The notes under the pieces: generated by a model
What the model was told of the DNA's origin: nothing
The model's database searches: none
The model's input: the letters and a program-made list of their open reading frames with translations, nothing else
Assembly (NCBI RefSeq): GCF_900100365.1
Contig: NZ_FNKU01000001.1
Span: 3,857,501-3,921,500 of the forward strand
DNA length: 64,000 bases
Source: Pseudomonas cannabina
Lineage (GTDB): Bacteria > Pseudomonadota > Gammaproteobacteria > Pseudomonadales > Pseudomonadaceae
Direction: 5' to 3'
Part shown: in pieces, positions 58,197 through 64,000 of the stretch
How positions within the stretch are numbered: the stretch's first letter is position 1
Layout of the letters: every line of letters starts with the position of its first letter
Program-made: the position numbers and the translations under genes

Positions 58197-58300
58197 CAAG
58201 CTTCAAGCTATCGGCTGCAAGCGAACAGCAGTCAGGCCTGTGGTAACAGGCTGACAGCGCATTCGCTTGCAGCTTGAAGCTTTCAACTTGAAGCTCCCCG
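58197..58300. repeat. nested inverted repeats between prkA and yeaH
   Basis: GCTGCAAGCGAA (58214-58225) pairs with TTCGCTTGCAGC (58262-58273). Inside, GTCAG-g-CCTGT (58231-58241) pairs with ACAGGCTGAC. Outer GCTTCAAGC/GCTTGAAGC words extend the structure. It is the third member of the AGCTTGCAGC repeat family and lies inside an operon, where it may tune mRNA stability. Confidence 0.7.
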
Positions 58301-58309
58301 GAGGGGCCT

Positions 58310-59581
58310 ATGAGTTATGTGATCGACCGACGTCTCAACGGCAAGAACAAGAGCACGGTAAACCGGCAGCGGTTTCTGCGGCGTTATCGTGACCATATCA
58401 AGAAGGCAGTGGAGGAAGCCGTCAGCCGACGCTCCATTACCGACATGGAACATGGCGAACAGATCAGTATTCCCGGGCGCGACATCGACGAACCGGTTCT
58501 GCATCACGGGCGCGGTGGCAAACAGACCGTGGTTCATCCCGGCAACAAGGAATTCACGACGGGCGAGCACATCGCCCGCCCGCAAGGTGGCGCCGGTGGC
58601 AAAGGGCCTGGTAAAGCAGGCAACTCCGGCGAAGGTATGGACGAATTCTCGTTCCAGATCACACAGGAAGAGTTTCTCGAATTCATGTTCGAGGACCTGG
58701 AACTGCCCAATCTGGTCAAACGTAACCTGACCGGCACGGACACCTTCAAGACCGTGCGCGCCGGGATCAGCAATGAAGGCAACCCGTCACGCATCAACAT
58801 TATTCGCACGCTGCGCTCGGCTCACGCGCGGCGGATCGCACTGTCGGGCAGCAGCCGCGCCAAGCTCCGGGAAGCGACCAGCGAACTGGAGCGCATGAAG
58901 CGCGAAGAGCCGGATAATTTCGGGGACATCCAAGAGCTGGAAGTCGAAATAGAACGCCTCAAGGCTCGCATCCGGCGCGTACCGTACCTCGACACTTTCG
59001 ACCTCAAATACAACCTGCTGGTCAAACAGCCCAACCCCAGCTCCAAAGCGGTCATGTTCTGCCTGATGGACGTTTCCGGCTCCATGACCCAGGCCACCAA
59101 AGACATCGCCAAGCGCTTCTTCATCCTGCTGTATCTGTTTCTCAAGCGTAACTACGACAAGATCGACGTTGTGTTCATTCGCCACCACACCAGTGCTCGC
59201 GAAGTGGACGAAGAGGAATTTTTCTATTCCCGGGAAACCGGCGGCACCATCGTTTCCAGTGCCTTGAAACTGATGCAGGAAATCATGGCTGCACGCTACC
59301 CGAGCAGCGACTGGAATATCTATGCCGCCCAGGCTTCGGACGGCGACAACTGGAACGACGATTCGCCGATCTGCCGGGAAATCCTCACCAAACAGATCAT
59401 GCCGTTTGTGCAGTACTACACCTACGTGGAGATCACTCCTCGTGAACATCAGGCCCTATGGTACGAATACGAGCGCATCGGTGAAGAATATGCCGACACG
59501 TTTGCCCAGCAGCAGCTGGTCTCTGCCGGTGATATCTATCCGGTATTCCGCGAACTCTTCCAGCGAAGGTTAGTGTCATGA
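58310..59581 (+). CDS. yeaH: YeaH/DUF444 family protein
   Basis: 423 residues starting [20 protein letters not shown], the family signature. A von Willebrand-like metal site [12 protein letters not shown] lies near residue 260. It partners PrkA and SpoVR in stress responses; molecular role unknown. Overlaps spoVR by 4 nt. Confidence 0.92.
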   Translation: MSYVIDRRLNGKNKSTVNRQRFLRRYRDHIKKAVEEAVSRRSITDMEHGEQISIPGRDIDEPVLHHGRGGKQTVVHPGNKEFTTGEHIARPQGGAGGKGPGKAGNSGEGMDEFSFQITQEEFLEFMFEDLELPNLVKRNLTGTDTFKTVRAGISNEGNPSRINIIRTLRSAHARRIALSGSSRAKLREATSELERMKREEPDNFGDIQELEVEIERLKARIRRVPYLDTFDLKYNLLVKQPNPSSKAVMFCLMDVSGSMTQATKDIAKRFFILLYLFLKRNYDKIDVVFIRHHTSAREVDEEEFFYSRETGGTIVSSALKLMQEIMAARYPSSDWNIYAAQASDGDNWNDDSPICREILTKQIMPFVQYYTYVEITPREHQALWYEYERIGEEYADTFAQQQLVSAGDIYPVFRELFQRRLVS

Positions 59582-61140
59582 CCGCCAGAGAGCAGAAACG
59601 CCAACCCCTTTCCACCGGGTCAGAGTGGACGTTCGAACTGATACGGGCCTACGACCGGGAAATCGGCAGGATTGCCGAGCGCTATGCCCTGGACACGTAT
59701 CCCAACCAGATTGAAGTGATCACCGCCGAACAGATGATGGATGCCTATGCGTCGGTGGGCATGCCGCTGGGTTACCACCACTGGTCCTACGGCAAACATT
59801 TCCTCAGCACGGAAAAATCCTACTCGCGAGGCCAGATGGGTCTGGCCTACGAAATCGTGATCAACTCCGATCCGTGCATCGCCTATCTGATGGAAGAAAA
59901 CACCATCTGCATGCAGGCGCTGGTGGTTGCCCACGCCTGCTATGGACACAACAGCTTTTTCAAGGGCAATTACCTGTTCCGCACCTGGACTGACGCCAGT
60001 TCGATCATCGATTACCTGGTGTTCGCCAAGCAGTACATCATGCAGTGCGAGGAGCGCCATGGCATCGACGCCGTGGAGGACTTGCTCGACTCCTGCCATG
60101 CGTTGATGAATTACGGCGTGGACCGCTACAAGCGTCCGTACCCGATTTCTGCCGAAGAGGAGCGACGTCGCCAGAAGGACTGTGAGGAGCACCTGCAACG
60201 GCAGATCAACGACCTGTGGCGGACCATTCCGAAAAACGCCGACAAGAGCAGCAAGGAAGACAACGCGCGCTTCCCTGCCGAACCCCAGGAAAACATTCTC
60301 TACTTCATCGAGAAGCACGCGCCGCTGCTGGAGCCCTGGCAGCGCGAAGTGGTGCGCATCGTGCGCAAGATTGCGCAGTACTTCTACCCACAACGTCAGA
60401 CCCAGGTGATGAACGAGGGCTGGGCAACGTTCTGGCATTACACGCTGATGAATGACCTGTATGACGAAGGCCTGGTGACTGACGGCTTCATGATGGAATT
60501 TCTGCAGTCGCACACCAGTGTGATTTACCAGCCGGGCTTTGACAGCCCGTATTACAGCGGCATAAACCCCTACACCCTCGGCTTTGCGATGTATCAGGAC
60601 ATCCGCCGGATGTGCGAGCACCCGACCGATGAAGACCGGCAGTGGTTTCCGGAAATTGCCGGCACCGACTGGCTGACCGCGATCAAGTTTGCGATGAGTA
60701 GCTTCAAGGACGAGAGCTTCATCCTGCAATACCTGTCGCCCAAGGTTATCCGTGACCTCAAGCTGTTCAGCATCATGGACGACGACCAGAAGGAAGACCT
60801 GCTGGTGCCGGCCATCCACGATGAAAACGGTTACCGGACCATCCGCGAAATCCTCGCGGCCCAGTACAACCTCGGCAATCGTGAGCCCAACATTCAGATC
60901 TACAGCATCGATCGTCGCGGCGACCGCTCGCTGACCCTGCGCCACCAGCAGCACAACCGTAAACCGCTGGGCGACTCCACTGATGAAGTGCTCAAGCATT
61001 TGCATCGGCTATGGGGTTTTGACATCCATCTGGAAACGCTTCAGGGCGATGAGGTGGTCAAAGTCCATCACGTCCCCCCGAAGGGCGAGCATGCCGACAG
61101 CGAGTTTTCCCGGCGTGATCTGGCGGTTGTACACCTGTAG
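59578..61140 (+). CDS. SpoVR family protein (YcgB)
   Basis: 520 residues. [19 protein letters not shown] and [20 protein letters not shown] are diagnostic of SpoVR, and the latter resembles a metallopeptidase HExxH-like helix without the full motif. Last gene of the prkA-yeaH-spoVR unit, ended by the hairpin at 61186-61237. Confidence 0.92.
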   Translation: MTAREQKRQPLSTGSEWTFELIRAYDREIGRIAERYALDTYPNQIEVITAEQMMDAYASVGMPLGYHHWSYGKHFLSTEKSYSRGQMGLAYEIVINSDPCIAYLMEENTICMQALVVAHACYGHNSFFKGNYLFRTWTDASSIIDYLVFAKQYIMQCEERHGIDAVEDLLDSCHALMNYGVDRYKRPYPISAEEERRRQKDCEEHLQRQINDLWRTIPKNADKSSKEDNARFPAEPQENILYFIEKHAPLLEPWQREVVRIVRKIAQYFYPQRQTQVMNEGWATFWHYTLMNDLYDEGLVTDGFMMEFLQSHTSVIYQPGFDSPYYSGINPYTLGFAMYQDIRRMCEHPTDEDRQWFPEIAGTDWLTAIKFAMSSFKDESFILQYLSPKVIRDLKLFSIMDDDQKEDLLVPAIHDENGYRTIREILAAQYNLGNREPNIQIYSIDRRGDRSLTLRHQQHNRKPLGDSTDEVLKHLHRLWGFDIHLETLQGDEVVKVHHVPPKGEHADSEFSRRDLAVVHL

Positions 61141-61185
61141 TGAGTGGACACACTGTTAGCTGAGCAGTGATTCACTCAGTTTTAG

Positions 61186-61237
61186 CCTCCGTGAGTGCGA
61201 CGCAAGGTTTATCCTGTCGCGCTTACGGAGGTTTTTT
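61186..61237 (+). terminator. 16-bp hairpin terminator overlapping the cca ribosome binding site
   Basis: Left arm 61186-61201 and right arm 61216-61231 pair over 16 positions with only two G-U wobbles; loop 14 nt; six T residues follow, then ATG of cca at once. The right arm ends ACGGAGG, the only Shine-Dalgarno for cca. It would end spoVR transcripts, and any read-through mRNA would have the cca site masked. Confidence 0.85.
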
Positions 61238-62467
61238 ATGCAGATATATAAAGTTGGCGGCGCTGTACGCGACCGACTGCTGGGATTGCCCGTCACGGAT
61301 GTCGACTGGGTGGTGGTGGGTGCAAGCACGGAAGAGATGCTGATCAAGGGCTATCGCCCGGTCGGGACGGACTTTCCGGTGTTTCTGCATCCGCTGACCA
61401 ACGAGGAATACGCGCTGGCGCGCACCGAGCGTAAAAGCGGCGTCGGTTACGGCGGCTTTGTCTTTCATGCCAGCCCCGAAGTCACGCTGGAACAGGACCT
61501 GATCCGCCGCGACCTGACGATCAATGCGATGGCCGAAGACAAGGACGGCAATCTGACCGATCCTTACCACGGCCAGCGCGATCTTGAAGCGCGCATTTTG
61601 CGTCACGTTTCGCCCGCGTTCGCTGAAGATCCACTCAGAGTGTTGCGCGTGGCCCGTTTTGCCGCGCGCTACGCCGAACACGGTTTCAGCATTGCGCCAG
61701 AGACCATGGACTTGATGCGCCAGCTCAGTGAGTCCGGTGAGCTCAAGGCGTTGACCGCAGAACGAAGCTGGAAGGAAATCTCCCGCGCCTTGATGGAAAA
61801 ACAGCCTCAGGTGTTCATCCAGGTGCTGCATGACTGCGGCGCGCTGAACGAGCTGATGCCGGAGGTCGAAGCCCTGTTCGGCGTACCGCAACCGGCTGCG
61901 CATCACCCGGAAATCGACACCGGCGTGCACGTGCTCAGCGTGCTTGAGCAGTCAGCCATCCACCAGCATCCGCTGAGTGTACGCTGGGCCTGCCTGCTGC
62001 ACGATCTGGGTAAAGGGCTGACGCCCGAGTCCGAATGGCCCCGCCATATCGCCCATGAACACACTGGTTTGCGGCTGATCAAAGCCGTCAATGAGCGCTT
62101 TCGTGTGCCAAGGGAATGTCAGGAACTGGCGTTGCTGGTCGGTCAATATCACACCCACGGGCACCGGGCGCTGGAACTGAAGCCTTCGACCCTGCTGGAG
62201 CTGTTGCAAAGCTTCGACGTCTACCGCCGCCCGCAGCGATTCGAAGAGTTCATTGCCGCTTGCGAAATGGACGCCCGAGGCCGACATGGCTTCGAGCAGC
62301 GTAATTATCCACAGGCCGAGTACCTGCGCGGCGCGACACAAGCGTCCCGAGCGGTGTCAGTGCAACCGCTGCTGGAGAAAGGCCTGAAAGGCAAGGAGCT
62401 GGGCGATGCGCTGAAAGAAGAGCGGCTCAAGGCATTGAAAGTTTACAAGGCGGGGCATGCTGCCTGA
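61238..62467 (+). CDS. cca: multifunctional CCA-adding tRNA nucleotidyltransferase
   Basis: 409 residues. Class II nucleotidyltransferase signature [12 protein letters not shown] and DVDWVVVG at the N-terminus, with [10 protein letters not shown] near residue 90. The C-terminal HD domain ([21 protein letters not shown]) gives phosphatase/phosphodiesterase activity, as in E. coli. It builds or repairs the CCA end of tRNAs. Translation probably depends on a start inside the terminator loop. Confidence 0.96.
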   Translation: MQIYKVGGAVRDRLLGLPVTDVDWVVVGASTEEMLIKGYRPVGTDFPVFLHPLTNEEYALARTERKSGVGYGGFVFHASPEVTLEQDLIRRDLTINAMAEDKDGNLTDPYHGQRDLEARILRHVSPAFAEDPLRVLRVARFAARYAEHGFSIAPETMDLMRQLSESGELKALTAERSWKEISRALMEKQPQVFIQVLHDCGALNELMPEVEALFGVPQPAAHHPEIDTGVHVLSVLEQSAIHQHPLSVRWACLLHDLGKGLTPESEWPRHIAHEHTGLRLIKAVNERFRVPRECQELALLVGQYHTHGHRALELKPSTLLELLQSFDVYRRPQRFEEFIAACEMDARGRHGFEQRNYPQAEYLRGATQASRAVSVQPLLEKGLKGKELGDALKEERLKALKVYKAGHAA

Positions 62468-62802
62468 TTTGCACACCCGCTATCGCTACCACGCTCATCC
62501 TTAAACACAAGCCCTGGAACGCCTGGAATAGAGGGCTTACGGGCTTCTGCCCGAAGGGCGTGGGAGCGACCGGGGTGGCGACCCGCATTGTTCGCGAAAG
62601 GGCCGGAACATCCGCCGAAGATGTGGCGCCTGAAACACCGTCTTCGCGAACAATGCGGGTCGCCGCCCCGGTCGCTCCCACGGCCTCCGGCCAGAATCAA
62701 AAGCGGACTTGCGTATAACGGAGCAGGTTGCATGGCTGACTAGCATGCTCGCTCCCACAAGATTGGCACGAAACCGTCTGCACTGAAGCACCACGACCCA
62801 CC
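62468..62802. repeat. REP-type intergenic region with a 39-nt inverted repeat
   Basis: Arms at 62560-62598 and 62643-62681 are inverted copies with one mismatch in 39, around a 44-nt spacer. Each begins GTGGGAGCGACCGGGG, a common pseudomonad REP/BIME word. A weaker REP remnant (CATGCTCGCTCCCACAAG) lies at about 62743-62761. No gene is apparent. Confidence 0.85.
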
Positions 62803-63327
62803 TCACCGACCCAGCAAACCCTCAGGCGTCAACCCCACTCCCCGCCACTCGAATGCCACCGGCCAAAGCTGCTGGTCAATCTGCGCATCAGCCCACAATG
62901 TGCTGAACGACACGCCTACCCCCGGATGCAGACGTTCGGGGGCGATCAGTGCCAATGGGCGCAATACGAAAGCATTTTTCAGAATTTCAGCGCGCGGTAA
63001 AATCAGTCCGTCAAAGTTGCCGACCTGCTCGCCATACAGCAGCACGTCGATGTCCAGCGGCAAACCGACCCGCTCCGGCGCATAGCGGCCATTGTCCGCC
63101 TCGATGAATTTCAGACGGCGATCCAGTTCTGCCAATGGTAAATCGGTCAGCGCCGACACCACCAGATTGAAAAATGGACCGCTTTTGATGCCCACCGCGT
63201 GGCTCTCGAAAACCGGCGAGCAGCTCATGTCGGTCAGAAAGCCATCCAGCGCGTCCAGCCCTGCATGCAGATGCCGTTCGCGTTCGATATTGCTCCCCAG
63301 ACCGAGGAAAATCCGCGTCAGCGACAT
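62803..63327 (-). CDS. folK: 7,8-dihydro-6-hydroxymethylpterin pyrophosphokinase FolK
   Basis: 174 residues. FLGLGSNIERERHL at the N-terminus and LPLDIDVLLYG / LPRAEILKNAFVLRPL are the HPPK signature. Overlaps folB by 10 nt. Folate biosynthesis. Confidence 0.93.
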   Translation of the reverse strand: MSLTRIFLGLGSNIERERHLHAGLDALDGFLTDMSCSPVFESHAVGIKSGPFFNLVVSALTDLPLAELDRRLKFIEADNGRYAPERVGLPLDIDVLLYGEQVGNFDGLILPRAEILKNAFVLRPLALIAPERLHPGVGVSFSTLWADAQIDQQLWPVAFEWRGVGLTPEGLLGR

Positions 63328-63671
63328 CCGCGCTCGATCTCCACGCCTACACGGCTGGCGGCGGCCACGGCGCCCGGCTTGGTCAATTTCAGACGCAGCC
63401 AGGGGATATGGAATTCGCTCATCAAGACTTCAGCCAGACGCTCGGCAAACGTCTCGACCAGTTGAAACTGCGCCTGCTCGGCGAATGCCTGAATGCGCGC
63501 CGAAACACTGGCGTAGTCGAGCGCCTTGCTCAGGTCGTCGCCCGCTGCGGCAGGTCGGTTGTCCCAGGCAAAACTGAGGTCCAGACGCAGGCACTGGCGA
63601 ATGCCACGCTCCCAGTCATAAGCGCCGATGACCGTATCGACCTCCAGGCCCTCGATGAAAACTCTGTCCAA
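63318..63671 (-). CDS. folB: dihydroneopterin aldolase FolB
   Basis: 117 residues from a TTG start at 63671 (GGAG upstream), the normal FolB length beginning [20 protein letters not shown]. The frame is open to 63746, but those extra residues are unrelated and would run into plsY's promoter. Produces hydroxymethyl-dihydropterin for FolK. Confidence 0.93.
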   Translation of the reverse strand: MDRVFIEGLEVDTVIGAYDWERGIRQCLRLDLSFAWDNRPAAAGDDLSKALDYASVSARIQAFAEQAQFQLVETFAERLAEVLMSEFHIPWLRLKLTKPGAVAAASRVGVEIERGCR

Positions 63672-63744
63672 GCCTACTCTCCACTGCACGACAAGGGCGC
63701 GATGCGCCGTTAGAATCAGGGCATCCTCGCCCGGAATGGTTAGC

Positions 63745-64000
63745 ATGTTTTGGTTACTGGCGACCTTCGCCTACCTGCTCGGCTCGCTGTCCTTCGCCAT
63801 CCTGCTCAGCCGCCTCAGCGGCAGCCCGGACCCGCGCGCCAGTGGTTCCGGCAATGCCGGCGCCACCAACATGTTGCGTCTGGCCGGGAAAAAGCTGGCC
63901 ATCCTGACCTTGCTCGGCGACCTCTGCAAAGGCCTGATTCCGGTAGTGCTCGCCGGCGCCTGGGGCCTCGACCCCTCACAGCAGGGCTGGATCGGCGTCT
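63745..64000 (+). CDS. plsY: glycerol-3-phosphate acyltransferase PlsY (cut by window end)
   Basis: 85 residues visible, [20 protein letters not shown], with the acyl-phosphate site motif [11 protein letters not shown] near residue 35. PlsY transfers acyl groups from acyl-phosphate to G3P in the inner membrane. It is divergent from folB, a conserved pairing in gammaproteobacteria. Confidence 0.93.
   Translation, partial: MFWLLATFAYLLGSLSFAILLSRLSGSPDPRASGSGNAGATNMLRLAGKKLAILTLLGDLCKGLIPVVLAGAWGLDPSQQGWIGV

Noticed and set aside
56443..58206. 587-codon minus-strand open frame across prkA
   Set aside because: Antisense shadow of prkA, with no domain signature and no ribosome binding site.
59620..61005. 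461-codon minus-strand frame across spoVR
   Set aside because: Antisense shadow of spoVR without motifs or a start signal.

Overview
The window is a chromosomal segment of a fluorescent Pseudomonas of the P. syringae group. This rests on the protein sequences (Vfr, SpeD, Gph, TrpE, LptD and PrkA are near-identical in style to pseudomonad orthologues), on gene order (rpe-gph-trpE beside an agt-type transporter; trpGDC, vfr/osmC and speD/coq7 together; lptD-surA-pdxA-rsmA-apaG-apaH) and on a Mu-like headless tail cluster sitting between trpE and trpG, the known location of R-type syringacins (tailocins). Species and pathovar cannot be fixed from the sequence alone.

Layout. 1-13.0 kb is housekeeping: an M23 peptidase (cut by the left edge) with anmK, then erpA, argC, hemJ, a DUF805 protein, a short-chain dehydrogenase, a HIT protein, coq7, speD, an OsmC protein divergent from vfr, a lipoate-ligase-like gene and trpGDC. 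13.4-31.8 kb is the tailocin, almost all on the minus strand. Going 5' to 3' it has a LexA-like repressor and a PrtN-like activator on the plus strand, an antiterminator-like gene, two small coiled-coil membrane proteins, a tail module in exact Mu order (gp37, gp38, sheath, tube, gp41 with -1 frameshift, tape measure, gp43-gp48, fibre, fibre assembly) and a lysis cassette (GH19 endolysin, Rz, embedded Rz1). No capsid, portal, terminase, integrase or transposase gene is present. 31.9-37.1 kb holds the esterase autotransporter estA/estP, trpE, gph and rpe. 37.2-44.6 kb is an agtABCD-like amine/amino-acid ABC transporter with its agtSR-like two-component system. 44.7-48.3 kb has a DUF3530 gene, djlA-like, murU and amgK. 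48.4-56.0 kb is the lptD-surA-pdxA-rsmA-apaG-apaH-glpE run. 56.2-61.1 kb is prkA-yeaH-spoVR. The window ends with cca, folK, folB and the start of plsY.

How parts work together. AnmK (left end) and AmgK/MurU (46-48 kb) belong to cell-wall sugar recycling. In the tailocin, paired ATACAA-N-TTGTAT operators lie before both the repressor/antiterminator divergence and the PrtN-like gene, and a perfect LexA box lies before a DUF1654 gene between them. Intrinsic terminators sit between the antiterminator gene and the structural genes and again before the lysis genes. This suggests SOS-triggered relief of repression combined with antitermination.

The least expected features are: four identical 99-bp miniature inverted-repeat elements (MITEs) with 4-bp YTAR target duplications packed into 670 bp of the fibre-assembly region, one of which breaks a fibre-assembly gene whose frame is restored exactly by in-silico excision; an in-frame amber codon at codon 47 of the tape measure gene; two near-identical Trp-rich leader peptides before trpE and trpGDC, the trpE copy lying in frame inside the 3' end of gph; and a 16-bp terminator hairpin whose 3' arm is the ribosome binding site of cca.
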